Assembly: GCF_050589625.1 (NCBI RefSeq)
Contig: NZ_JBNGOP010000022.1
Location: forward strand, 25,062 to 89,061
Length of the DNA stretch: 64,000 bases
Direction: 5' to 3'
From: Pelagihabitans sp947500445
GTDB taxonomy: Bacteria > Bacteroidota > Bacteroidia > Flavobacteriales > Flavobacteriaceae
A program made the position numbers and the translations under genes. Under the pieces are notes generated by a model. That model was not told where the DNA came from. It saw only the letters and a list, made by a program, of their open reading frames with translations, and searched no databases. Every line of letters starts with the position of its first letter. The stretch's first letter is position 1. Below are positions 9,730 to 18,389 of this stretch, piece after piece.

Positions 9730-10911
9730 TCAATAAAGCCCCTTGTTCTTTTCGATAAGCCCTAGTATGTTCTCTACCGATCCGTTGGTATGCAATTTAT
9801 CTTTTGGAGTGTTTTTGCAGTAATCGATAAGGACGGGCAATGTGGAGGTTGCCACGTGCATGCGGGTATCGGAGGAGGCGTAGTAAATGAACACTTTTCC
9901 ATCCTCGTCGGCGATCCAACCGTTGCTAAAAAGTACGTTGCCAACGTCACCCACCATTTCCTCGTCGATCGGGGCCATTAAATACCCCCCAGGTTGATGG
10001 ATTACCCGGGTAACATCGTCAAGCGCTGTCATGAACATGTAGAGTACGTAGCGATAACCGGCAGCAGTATTACGAACCCCATGGGCAAGGTGCAACCATC
10101 CTTCTTCCGTTTTGATCGGTGATGGACCCTGTCCGTTTTTAAGTTCATAAACCGTATGATAGGCTTTCGGGTTTAGGATAACTTCGTCCTTTACTTCGGG
10201 ATGTGCCATATCGCTAACGAAGCCCAAGCCGATTCCGCCACCAGATCCCGTTTCGATAAAACCGTCCTGCGGTCGGGTATAAATGGCATATTTGCCATTT
10301 ACGAATTCCGGGTGAATAGTAACGTTCCGTTGTTGTTGTGAGTTCGATATCAGGTCTGGGAGACGTTCCCAATTCAGCATGTCCTTTGACCGAATGATTC
10401 CCGCATTGGCAATTGCCGCGGAGGTATCGCCATCGGGAGAGTTCGGATCTTTTCGTTCCGTACAAAAAATACCGTATACGTATCCGTCCTCGTGCAAGGT
10501 CAATCGCATGTCATAGGCGTTGACATCGGGTTCACTGGTTTGGGGAAGGCATAAAGGGGTGTCCCAAAAATGAAAATTGTCGATGCCATTATCACTTTCG
10601 GCAAAAGCGAAAAATGACTTTCGGTCCCATCCTTCTACCCGTACGGCCAATACGTATTTATCTTTCCATTTGATCGCTCCCGCATTGAAGGCCGCATTAA
10701 CGCCGATACGTTCGAGGCCAAAGGGATTGGTTTCCGGATTTAGATCGTACCGCCAATGGATAGGGATGTGTCCAGCGGTGATGATCGGATGTTCATAACG
10801 TTGAAAGATACCATTGGTGTGTTGGGCAGCGGGATTGGGGCGTTGGATCAACTTTTTGTGTTCAGCTAAAATGTTGTCCTGATTTTTAATTTTTGTGGAG
10901 GTCATAGTCAT
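9730..10911 (-). CDS. GH130 glycoside phosphorylase, mannosyl-glucose phosphorylase type
   Basis: Predicted cytoplasmic inverting phosphorylase that splits beta-mannosyl-glucose with phosphate to alpha-mannose 1-phosphate and glucose. It shows the GH130_1 signature blocks RYEHPIITAGHIPIHWRYD, NPETNPFGLERIGVNAAF, NAGAIKWKDKYVLAVRVEG and DRKSFFAFAES. The 393-residue length equals that of characterised Bacteroides mannosylglucose phosphorylases (about 390). No signal peptide is seen, which fits an intracellular phosphorylase. It sits 11 bases downstream of a sodium/solute symporter gene, so import of a disaccharide followed by phosphorolysis is the simple reading. The GH26 mannanase lies about 14 kb away. 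Subfamily assignment is by motif memory; other beta-mannoside phosphorylase specificities are possible. Confidence 0.88.
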   Translation of the reverse strand: MTMTSTKIKNQDNILAEHKKLIQRPNPAAQHTNGIFQRYEHPIITAGHIPIHWRYDLNPETNPFGLERIGVNAAFNAGAIKWKDKYVLAVRVEGWDRKSFFAFAESDNGIDNFHFWDTPLCLPQTSEPDVNAYDMRLTLHEDGYVYGIFCTERKDPNSPDGDTSAAIANAGIIRSKDMLNWERLPDLISNSQQQRNVTIHPEFVNGKYAIYTRPQDGFIETGSGGGIGLGFVSDMAHPEVKDEVILNPKAYHTVYELKNGQGPSPIKTEEGWLHLAHGVRNTAAGYRYVLYMFMTALDDVTRVIHQPGGYLMAPIDEEMVGDVGNVLFSNGWIADEDGKVFIYYASSDTRMHVATSTLPVLIDYCKNTPKDKLHTNGSVENILGLIEKNKGLY

Positions 10912-10922
10912 GGTAAGGTATT

Positions 10923-12746
10923 TTATAATTGTTCATCGAGGGTGTCCCACCAGAATTTTTTAAGTAGTATGGCGCAAACGGCAAAAATGCCCAAACAGAT
11001 CAGCAGCGGGGTGTATTCCCTTAGGACCAGGTAAAGCGGAATGATTACCAACAAGGTCTGTGCCGCGGTCCCTACAAAAATGTTGAACATGTCTTTTTTG
11101 AATTTTTTGTTTTCTACGAAAGTGGGGTCTTCCGCTACTACCTTATCGTGTATCGGCTTCCAAAAGCCCCATGGACGTGTTCGTTTATAAAACTCCATTA
11201 ATTTTTTTTCGTCGGTCGGCCCTGCGGTATAGGTGCCTATGATACACCCTAATGTGGTAATCAAAAGCAGCAAGGGAAAGAGGTGTAGTTCCAAGGTTTC
11301 CTTGAACACTAACGGAAAGAGAACGGCAGGCACCAGTCCGGATAGCATTCCCCAGAAATAGCCTTCGCCGTTAAAACGCCACCAGTGCCATTTTAGGATG
11401 TTGGAAACGATATAGCCGCCCCATAGTGCGGATACGATCCATTGGGTAATGGAGTTGACGTCCTTTACAAAAAAACCGAGTACGATGCTCACCACCACCA
11501 CAACGATACCACTGGTGTAGTTCATGGCGCTGATCTGTTTGGGACTGGCATCCTTCTTGTTGCGGAGGTAAATATCATTGACCAGATATGCCTGTGCAGC
11601 GTTAAGGGTGCCCGCAAAAGTGGACATGAACGCGGCCAATAGTCCTGCAAGCAACAGTCCCATAAGGCCTACCGGTACAAATTGACTGATGGCCGAAGGT
11701 AGGATCTGTTCAAAATCGATCGCTCCGGCGCGTTGAAGATCCAGTTGGTCATAGAACAGCAGCCCCAATACGGCAAACCCTCCGATCATCAGGTACCGTG
11801 CGGGCATTAAGGCCAAGGACACAAAACCGCTCATTTTCGCCGCTTCCTTGGGCGATTTTGTCGATAATATCTTTTGCATATCATAGTTCGGTGCGGGACC
11901 TGCGATACTGGAAAGCAACCCTTTGAACACGCAGAGCATAAAAAATATTCCAAACAGGGAGAATCCGTCCGAAGCAATCTTTTCGTTTACTTCACTGATA
12001 ATGCCCGTCCAATCGATATCGAGCTGCCAACCGAAAAAGGGATCCATCCAGCCCTCTGGCAAGGTCATGCTATGCTCTCCCATGGCGCTCCAGGCGATAA
12101 AGGCAATGGCAAAAGCCGATACCGTCATAATGGTAAATTGCAATAGATCGGTCCATACAATGCCCGACATGCCTCCCAAAACGGAGTAGAAAACGGCGAA
12201 GCAGGTAAAAACCGTACCATAGAAATGCGGTACGTACTGTGGTGCAATATCAAAAGGAATATAGGCGCCGATTACTTCCCACGGCAAAAATATTTCAACG
12301 AACTTGCCCAATCCAATAAAACCGTAGGCCAAAAAACCAAGGCAACTGACGATGGCAAAAATGACCACTACGGTATGCGACCGGCGACCGCCCTTGCCCT
12401 CACCAAAACGAAAGAAAATCCATTCAGCCCCGGTGGTGACATTACTGCGCCGTAGCCAGGCCGATAGGTAGACCATTAGGAATACTTGATTGAATACGGG
12501 CCATAACCAAGGGATCCAAATACTTTTTAATCCGTATACAAAGGTTATCGTAACGAGCCACATGGTGCCCGAAATGTCGAACATTCCGGAAGCATTACTA
12601 AGGCCCAACATATACCAAGGGATGGATTTGCCCCCTAAAAGGTAGTCGTCCTTACTCCGTTGTGCCCGTTTTCTAAGTACCAACCCAATGATAACTGTAG
12701 CTGCCAGATATGCCAAAATAATTAAGATGTCTACAGTTTTAAGCAT
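10923..12746 (-). CDS. Sodium:solute symporter (SSS family)
   Basis: Predicted inner-membrane Na+/sugar cotransporter with about 14 transmembrane helices in 607 residues. It starts with the typical VDILIILAYLAATVIIGLVLRKRA helix (given here as a region, residues 4-27), then DYLLGGKSIPWYMLGLSNAS and later GLLLAGLLAAFMSTFAGTLN, a signature segment of the LeuT-fold SSS family. The gene overlaps nothing and is 11 bases ahead of the GH130 phosphorylase, which strongly suggests cotranscription and a shared disaccharide substrate. Two AraC regulators are divergent across a 179-base AT-rich region and are the obvious candidates for control. Confidence 0.9.
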   Translation of the reverse strand: MLKTVDILIILAYLAATVIIGLVLRKRAQRSKDDYLLGGKSIPWYMLGLSNASGMFDISGTMWLVTITFVYGLKSIWIPWLWPVFNQVFLMVYLSAWLRRSNVTTGAEWIFFRFGEGKGGRRSHTVVVIFAIVSCLGFLAYGFIGLGKFVEIFLPWEVIGAYIPFDIAPQYVPHFYGTVFTCFAVFYSVLGGMSGIVWTDLLQFTIMTVSAFAIAFIAWSAMGEHSMTLPEGWMDPFFGWQLDIDWTGIISEVNEKIASDGFSLFGIFFMLCVFKGLLSSIAGPAPNYDMQKILSTKSPKEAAKMSGFVSLALMPARYLMIGGFAVLGLLFYDQLDLQRAGAIDFEQILPSAISQFVPVGLMGLLLAGLLAAFMSTFAGTLNAAQAYLVNDIYLRNKKDASPKQISAMNYTSGIVVVVVSIVLGFFVKDVNSITQWIVSALWGGYIVSNILKWHWWRFNGEGYFWGMLSGLVPAVLFPLVFKETLELHLFPLLLLITTLGCIIGTYTAGPTDEKKLMEFYKRTRPWGFWKPIHDKVVAEDPTFVENKKFKKDMFNIFVGTAAQTLLVIIPLYLVLREYTPLLICLGIFAVCAILLKKFWWDTLDEQL

Positions 12747-12925
12747 ACGATTTTGTCTTATAAGAAAGATTGATATATAAAAAAGTGAAACAGAATTGTG
12801 ATAAAACTCCGTATTTGGCTTCTTATGTCCTTCATTAATTGTTCAAATGTAAAATATTTGTTAATATTGTGCCGACTATATTTTGTCAAAAAAAATACAA
12901 AAAACAGCATATTTAACACGAAAAA

Positions 12926-13804
12926 ATGGACATTCTAAAAAAAATCCATCGGGAAATTACGCCATTGTCCAATGAGGATAGTTTTTTGGTCTTTGATAGG
13001 ACCAAGGACTTTTTTGATTTTCCCATCCATTTTCACCCCGAAATGGAACTCAACTTTATTTCCAATGGGGAAGGGGTACAGCGTATTGTTGGGGACAGTA
13101 TAGAAGAGATTACGAATGTAGAGTTAGTATTGGTTGGACCAAGCCTGTATCACGGTTGGGAACAAAACCGTTGTGATAACAAAAACATCAGGGAAGTGAC
13201 CATCCAATTTCATAACGACCTTTTTGATAACGCCTTTCTGAGACGAAGTATTATGAAACCGCTAAGAGATCTGTTCGACCGGTCGGTGCACGGCATCCTA
13301 TTTTCAGAAGAGGTCGCACTGCAGTTACAGCCTCGTTTGTTCAAAGTTTCCAAATTGGACGGTATCGACTATTTTATGGAGCTATTGTCCATTTTGTTCG
13401 ATTTGGCGAATTCCAGGAACCAGCGTTTGTTGTCCACTTCCACCATACATCTGGAAAATTTTGAGAATAGCGAGAAAATTAAGACACTATATGATTTTGT
13501 TCAGGAGAACTATGCCTCCAAGATCACTTTAGGGCAAGTTTCGGAATTATTGAACATGAGTAATGTGTCGTTTAATCGTTTCATCAAAAAAAGGACGGGT
13601 AAAACTTTTGTCGAATATTTGAACGATGTACGTATCGGTTATGCCTCTCGTTGGCTGATCGAGAAAGACCTCAGTATCTCGGAAATCGCCTTTATGTGCG
13701 GTTTTAACAGCATTGCAAATTTTAACCGGGTATTCCGAAAAAGCAAGGGAAGAACCCCCACCCGGTATCGTGAAGATTTTTCGGGCATTCAAAGGGTATT
13801 ATAA
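12926..13804 (+). CDS. AraC-family transcriptional regulator (cupin plus HTH), first of a pair
   Basis: 292 residues. The N-terminal half is a cupin-like ligand domain (FPIHFHPEMELNFI, GPSLYHGWEQN). The C-terminal half carries the two helix-turn-helix motifs of AraC proteins: KITLGQVSELLNMSNVSFNR and SISEIAFMCGFNSIANFNR, ending in PTRYREDF. It is divergent from the symporter-GH130 operon and probably responds to a sugar related to its substrate. Its stop codon is directly followed by the start codon of the next AraC gene, with no base between them, so translation of the two is likely coupled. Confidence 0.9.
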   Translation: MDILKKIHREITPLSNEDSFLVFDRTKDFFDFPIHFHPEMELNFISNGEGVQRIVGDSIEEITNVELVLVGPSLYHGWEQNRCDNKNIREVTIQFHNDLFDNAFLRRSIMKPLRDLFDRSVHGILFSEEVALQLQPRLFKVSKLDGIDYFMELLSILFDLANSRNQRLLSTSTIHLENFENSEKIKTLYDFVQENYASKITLGQVSELLNMSNVSFNRFIKKRTGKTFVEYLNDVRIGYASRWLIEKDLSISEIAFMCGFNSIANFNRVFRKSKGRTPTRYREDFSGIQRVL

Positions 13805-14668
13805 ATGCTTTTGCCCATGGAACGCGTCGGAACCCTTTTTGAACTTGAACATTTTTTGGAGGGTTCCGATCGGTTTCATTTTTCCAAGAACCGCTTATCG
13901 GCCGAAACGGACCTGGCGTACCACAGGCATGACTACTTTGAACTTTTTTGGGTCTCCGAGGGGAAGGGGCACCACCTTTTGAACGGAAAAACCTATCGGT
14001 TGGCAAAGGGGGACCTCCTGTTCATGAGGCCTGGGGATTCGCATACCTTTTCTTTTGATGCGCCATCGGATTTTGTGTTGATCTACAACCTTGCTTTTTT
14101 TCCAAAGGATGTCTCCTGCTTTCAGGAACGTTACCTTCAAAACAAGGAGGAGTATTTTTGGACGACCGAAGCGCGGCCGCAGCAACTTAAGGCCGACGAA
14201 GTCCAATTAAAAACGCTTTCAAATCGTGCCGATGAGTTGTTGGGAGCTCCCCGATCACTGTTCTATTTGGATAACTTGTTGTTGTATCTGTTCGACCTTA
14301 TGGTGTTTTCGAATAGCCCCGACAACCTGGCCCCATTTTGGTTAAAGCAGGCAATCGGTGCATTTAACGCCGAACCGACGGGAAAAGCATATCAAGAGGG
14401 GGTAGCTGCATTTTTAGCGTTGTGCGGTCGTTCGAATGCACATGTCAACCGGTCATTGGGTGCTTTTTATGGGCAGAACGTTACGAATTTTGTGAACGGA
14501 CTACGGCTTCGAAGGGCAAAGCAAGCGCTGACGGCAACGAACAAAGGGATCAAAGAGATCGCTTTTGACCTCGGGTTTAACGACGTCAACTATTTTCACA
14601 AACTGTTCAAGGCGGCCAATGGGTTGAGCCCCAATGCTTACCGTAACAAAAAGACCATCGTTTTCTGA
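13805..14668 (+). CDS. AraC-family transcriptional regulator, second of a pair
   Basis: 287 residues, with a cupin-type sensor domain (TDLAYHRHDYFELFWVSEG, LMRPGDSHTF) and a C-terminal AraC DNA-binding domain (GIKEIAFDLGFNDVNYFHK, LSPNAYRN). The first HTH of the pair is less canonical (VAAFLALCGRSNAHVNRSLG). The start codon abuts the stop of the preceding AraC gene. The two proteins are not close copies, so this is an old pairing rather than a recent duplication. Likely target is the divergent transport/phosphorylase unit or the PhyH gene that follows. Confidence 0.88.
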   Translation: MLLPMERVGTLFELEHFLEGSDRFHFSKNRLSAETDLAYHRHDYFELFWVSEGKGHHLLNGKTYRLAKGDLLFMRPGDSHTFSFDAPSDFVLIYNLAFFPKDVSCFQERYLQNKEEYFWTTEARPQQLKADEVQLKTLSNRADELLGAPRSLFYLDNLLLYLFDLMVFSNSPDNLAPFWLKQAIGAFNAEPTGKAYQEGVAAFLALCGRSNAHVNRSLGAFYGQNVTNFVNGLRLRRAKQALTATNKGIKEIAFDLGFNDVNYFHKLFKAANGLSPNAYRNKKTIVF

Positions 14669-14722
14669 CCAATACGCGTACAGTACTATAAATGTGCGAT
14701 GCACGCCAGAAAGTCTCCATTT

Positions 14723-14749
14723 TTGGCTGAAAATACCCCCTTATCTTTG
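14723..14749 (+). promoter_or_regulatory. Candidate promoter of the PhyH-like gene
   Basis: TTG at 14723-14725 and a perfect TAnnTTTG box (TATCTTTG, 14742-14749) with a 16-base spacer, slightly short. The ATG is 25 bases downstream. This separate promoter suggests the dioxygenase need not be cotranscribed with the AraC pair. Confidence 0.5.
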
Positions 14750-14774
14750 TACCCGCAATCGTAAACAACAACAC

Positions 14775-15530
14775 ATGGCTACTACAACACAAAAGGGACT
14801 ATCGGAAAAGGAACGACAATTTTATCGGGACCAGGGATACCTATTAACGGAACGGCCCTTGTTCGGAAACTCCGAATTTGAACGATTGCATGCTATTTTT
14901 GAAGAACACCTGTCCAATAAAGGGGCGTTGGGCGCAGATGAATTGGATGTTCCCCATTTTAAGGATGCCCGCCTGTTCGATTTTTTAATGGCCGATTCCG
15001 TATTGGAGGTAGTAGGTTCGCTCATCGGACCCAATATTGGGCTTTGGAGCAGTCATTTTATCTGTAAGGAGCCTATGGTCGGTAAGCGTACCCCATGGCA
15101 TGAGGACAGTGCTTATTGGGAAGGACGTTTTGATAGTTTTGACAAGGTGGTTACGGTATGGCTGGCAATCGACCCTTCCTTTAAGGAAAACGGTTGTATG
15201 GGAGTAGTGCCCGGAACCCATAAAAATGGATTTTCGGAGTACAAGGAAATCGATGGTAGTACCGCTACCTTCGATACCGAGATCAAAATGACTGTAAACG
15301 ATGCCGATGTGGTATGGTTCGAACTGGAACAAGGGCATTATTCCCTGCATGACTCTCGGATCATACACGGTGCCAATGCCAACAAAAGTTCCCATAGAAG
15401 AACCGGCTACACGATGCGTTATTTTAGCACCGACCTCATTTTAAATAGGGAACACCCCGGTAATAAAACCCATAAAATATACCACTGCTGCGGGGAAAAC
15501 AAGGGCAACAACCCGTTGATTTACCTATAA
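14775..15530 (+). CDS. Phytanoyl-CoA dioxygenase (PhyH)-family Fe(II)/2-oxoglutarate oxygenase
   Basis: 251 residues from ATG 14775, chosen because the family-typical LSEKERQFYRDQGYLL follows at once and a good promoter box lies just upstream. An earlier in-frame start would overlap the AraC gene with no sense. The iron ligands are the H109-x-D111 pair in WHEDSAYW and the distal H198 in RIIHGANANKSSHRRTGY; the Arg-rich stretch after it fits 2-oxoglutarate binding. Cytoplasmic, with no signal. Substrate unknown: bacterial PhyH proteins hydroxylate very diverse small molecules. Confidence 0.88.
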   Translation: MATTTQKGLSEKERQFYRDQGYLLTERPLFGNSEFERLHAIFEEHLSNKGALGADELDVPHFKDARLFDFLMADSVLEVVGSLIGPNIGLWSSHFICKEPMVGKRTPWHEDSAYWEGRFDSFDKVVTVWLAIDPSFKENGCMGVVPGTHKNGFSEYKEIDGSTATFDTEIKMTVNDADVVWFELEQGHYSLHDSRIIHGANANKSSHRRTGYTMRYFSTDLILNREHPGNKTHKIYHCCGENKGNNPLIYL

Positions 15531-15883
15531 CTTACAGCGACTTTTTTTAAAAAAAAATCCAAACAGCGCCGTTGCCGTTGCAATTAAAGTGACAGGTAGC
15601 CGCAAAATCGAAATGGACCGACCTCGCTATTCCCTAAATTGTCGGAAACGATGTTATCCCTTTTTGAAAAAGGCGTAAAAGAATTCCCAAATCTTTAAGA
15701 CCGACCCATGCTTATGAAGGCAAAATTGTGGTCTTTTTTCACTTTTTTTTTGTAAAATCCCCCAAGGCCGATTTTTAATCGGCCTTTTTTTATTTATTGG
15801 GTTCCGATATGATAAAATTGTACATTCCTTTTCCGTTAAAAGCAGTAACTTATTGCCATTAAAAACCAGTGTAAAAACAGATT
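15531..15883. other. 353-base gap with no gene; possible small-RNA region
   Basis: No convincing coding frame. It contains several T-runs and a strong terminator at 15764-15791 that is 234 bases after the PhyH stop, far for a simple 3' end. Hence either a long 3' UTR or a small non-coding transcript may end there. The remaining 90 bases lead to the GMC gene. Confidence 0.4.
15764..15791 (+). terminator. Rho-independent terminator
   Basis: Perfect 10-base stem (aaggccgatt / aatcggcctt) with a ttt loop and a following T-run. Confidence 0.85.
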
Positions 15884-17605
15884 ATGCAGATAAAAGAATC
15901 TTCCGAAGTATTCGACGTGATTATCGTAGGTTCGGGTGCGGGCGGTGGAATGGCCACAAAACAGTTGGCGGACGCAGGCTTGAAGGTTGCGGTGGTGGAA
16001 GCGGGACCCTTTTTCGATCCGGCGGACCCTAAGACCATGACGCAGCTGAAATGGTCATATGAATCGCCTAGGCGCGGTGCGAATACCGATCGCGTGTTCG
16101 GGGAATGGGACATGGCCTATGGCGGATGGGAAGTAGAAGGGGAGCCTTATACCCAAGAAGAAGGCACCGATTTTTGGTGGTACCGTTCCCGAATGTTGGG
16201 AGGCCGTACGAACCACTGGGGACGCATTTCCCTTCGTTTCGGACCAAAGGATTTTAAAGGGAAGACCAGGGATGGCCATGGTGACGATTGGCCGATCGGT
16301 TACGACGATATCAAACCCTATTATGATAAGGTGGATAAGCTCATTGGTGTTTTCGGAACCAATGAAGGTTTGGAGAACGATCCCGATGGCTTTTTCTTGC
16401 CACCGCCAAAACCACGGTTACACGAACTGTTTTATATCGAAGGGGCAAAAAAGTCCGGTATTCCCGTAATTCCGGGTAGAATGTCCATGTTGACCAAAAA
16501 AATCAACGAGGACCGGGGCGTTTGTTTTTATTGCGGACAGTGCAGCAGGTCTTGTCAGGTATACGCGGATTTCTCTTCGGGGAGCTGTCTTATATTCCCG
16601 GCCCAAAAAAGCGGGGGACAGGTCAAACTCTTTGTCAATTCCATGGTCCGTGAAGTGCTCACCAACGAGGAAGGCAAGGCTACAGGAGTCTCTTATATCA
16701 GCAAGGACGATCGAAAAGAATATAAATTAAAGGGTAAAGTCGTTGTTTTGGCGGCATCCGCCTGTAGTTCGGCGCGAATTTTGCTCAATTCAAAAAGCAA
16801 ACAACATCCCAACGGTTTAGGAAACAGTAGCAACCTGGTGGGGAAATACCTGCATGATTCTACCGGATCGAGCGCCATGGGATTTATTCCGGCATTGATG
16901 AACCGCGATGTGTCCTATAACGAAGATGGGGTCGGTGGACTGCACGTATATTCTCCTTGGTGGGGCGATAACAGTAAGTTGGACTTCCCCAGGGGGTACC
17001 ATATTGAAATGTGGGGAGGAATGGGCATGCCCAGTTATGGTTTCTCATGGAACCCCAGTGAGTTCAATAAGTTCTTTGGACTGAAAGTAGGTGGTTACGG
17101 GGAATCGATACGTACCGATGTGAAAAAGTACTATGGGTCGGTCATCGGACTGGCCGGTAGGGGAGAGGGTATCGCCAGAAAAGAAAACTATTGCGAAATC
17201 GACCCGACCACTGTTGACGAGTTTGGTATTCCCGTATTAAAATTCAATTACCAATGGTCCGATTTTGAGGTCAAGCAGGCGAAACATATGCAAGACACTT
17301 TTGAAGAGGTAATTCATAATATGGGCGGGCACCCACTGGGCGAAAAACCCGGTAAAGAGGAAAGCTATGGTCTTGAGGCACCGGGAAAGATCATTCACGA
17401 AGTGGGAACCACCCGTATGGGCGACGACCCCAAAACATCGGTGACCAACAAATTCAACCAACTGCACGATGTGGATAACGTTTTTATCGTTGATGCCGGA
17501 CCATTCGTATCCCAGGCCGATAAAAACTGTACCTGGACCATTATGGCGCTGTCCTGGAGGGCATCGGATTATATTATCGAGCAGTTGAAACAACAAAACA
17601 TCTAA
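15884..17605 (+). CDS. GMC-family FAD oxidoreductase with Cys cluster (large dehydrogenase subunit)
   Basis: 573 residues. The FAD-binding GxGxxG is in DVIIVGSGAGGGMATKQL (residues 11-28). SRMLGGRTNHWGR is the second FAD motif. The C-terminal GMC domain carries HEVGTTRMGDDP and NVFIVDAGPF...NCTWTIMALSWRASDYI. Residues 214-224 have C-x2-C-x2-C-x3-C (CFYCGQCSRSC), a ferredoxin-like spacing, plus C235. It matches the large subunit of gluconate/sorbitol/glucoside-type dehydrogenases, and a subunit-3 gene follows after 5 bases. It has no signal of its own, so it would be carried out by the Tat signal of the small subunit. Probable role: oxidation of a sugar or glycoside with electron transfer to the respiratory chain. 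Confidence 0.9.
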   Translation: MQIKESSEVFDVIIVGSGAGGGMATKQLADAGLKVAVVEAGPFFDPADPKTMTQLKWSYESPRRGANTDRVFGEWDMAYGGWEVEGEPYTQEEGTDFWWYRSRMLGGRTNHWGRISLRFGPKDFKGKTRDGHGDDWPIGYDDIKPYYDKVDKLIGVFGTNEGLENDPDGFFLPPPKPRLHELFYIEGAKKSGIPVIPGRMSMLTKKINEDRGVCFYCGQCSRSCQVYADFSSGSCLIFPAQKSGGQVKLFVNSMVREVLTNEEGKATGVSYISKDDRKEYKLKGKVVVLAASACSSARILLNSKSKQHPNGLGNSSNLVGKYLHDSTGSSAMGFIPALMNRDVSYNEDGVGGLHVYSPWWGDNSKLDFPRGYHIEMWGGMGMPSYGFSWNPSEFNKFFGLKVGGYGESIRTDVKKYYGSVIGLAGRGEGIARKENYCEIDPTTVDEFGIPVLKFNYQWSDFEVKQAKHMQDTFEEVIHNMGGHPLGEKPGKEESYGLEAPGKIIHEVGTTRMGDDPKTSVTNKFNQLHDVDNVFIVDAGPFVSQADKNCTWTIMALSWRASDYIIEQLKQQNI

Positions 17606-17610
17606 CGACA

Positions 17611-18330
17611 ATGGATAGAAGAAAAAGTATACAGACCCTTATTCTTGGTGCAGGTGCCGCTGGCTTGGCCATGCACGGCTGTAAAACCGAAGGGGAAAAT
17701 GTCCCGACCGAAGAAAAGATCACCGAAGGTGCGGAAAAGTATTTCGGGCGTACCCCAAAGGAGTTGGAGCGAATTGAAAAGCTAAATGCCGAACAACTCT
17801 TCAACGCACACGAAATGGAGACCATTGCGGTACTGAGTACGATCATTCTGCCACCAAAGGAACCCCATGGAGGGCCAATAGAGGCAGGTGTTCCGGAATT
17901 CGTAGAATTTATGGGCAAAGATCTTCCCGTTATGCAGACTACCCTTTTGGGAGGGCTTATGTGGCTCGATCATAAAACCAATACGGACTTTGGTACCGAA
18001 TTTAAGAGCGCTACCATCGAACAACAAAAATCTATTTTGGATACCATTGCCTATCACGATGTGGAAGTTCCCTTAGAGGAACAGGCCCTGGAAATCCAGT
18101 TTTTTCATTTGATGCGGGGGCTTACGGTATCAGGATACTACAGTTCAAAAGTGGGTATTGCCGACCTCGGCTATAAAGGCAACCAGCCCAATGTTTGGGA
18201 CGGGGTACCGCAGGAAGTTTTGGACAAGCACGGTATTGCCTATGACCCGGAATGGGTGGCAAAATGTATAGACCACAGCAAACGGGGCGTTATTGCGGAA
18301 TGGGACGATGAAGGGAATTTGCTTACCTGA
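17611..18330 (+). CDS. Gluconate 2-dehydrogenase subunit 3-family protein
   Basis: Small (gamma) subunit partner of the preceding GMC oxidoreductase. The 239-residue protein starts with MDRRKSIQTLILGAGAAG, a Tat-like signal with R3-R4, and a lipobox-like MHGC with Cys24, so it may be a Tat lipoprotein that carries the large subunit to the periplasm. The body shows family features such as METIAVLSTIILPP and an ALEIQFFHLMRGLTVSGYYSS-type stretch (region about residues 155-175). The gap to the GMC gene is 5 bases. The following gene starts 59 bases later on the same strand. Confidence 0.9.
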   Translation: MDRRKSIQTLILGAGAAGLAMHGCKTEGENVPTEEKITEGAEKYFGRTPKELERIEKLNAEQLFNAHEMETIAVLSTIILPPKEPHGGPIEAGVPEFVEFMGKDLPVMQTTLLGGLMWLDHKTNTDFGTEFKSATIEQQKSILDTIAYHDVEVPLEEQALEIQFFHLMRGLTVSGYYSSKVGIADLGYKGNQPNVWDGVPQEVLDKHGIAYDPEWVAKCIDHSKRGVIAEWDDEGNLLT

Positions 18331-18389
18331 ACGAAACAAGGCCGACACCATACATTTTAAAATAAACAATACACGAAATTAACGATAAC

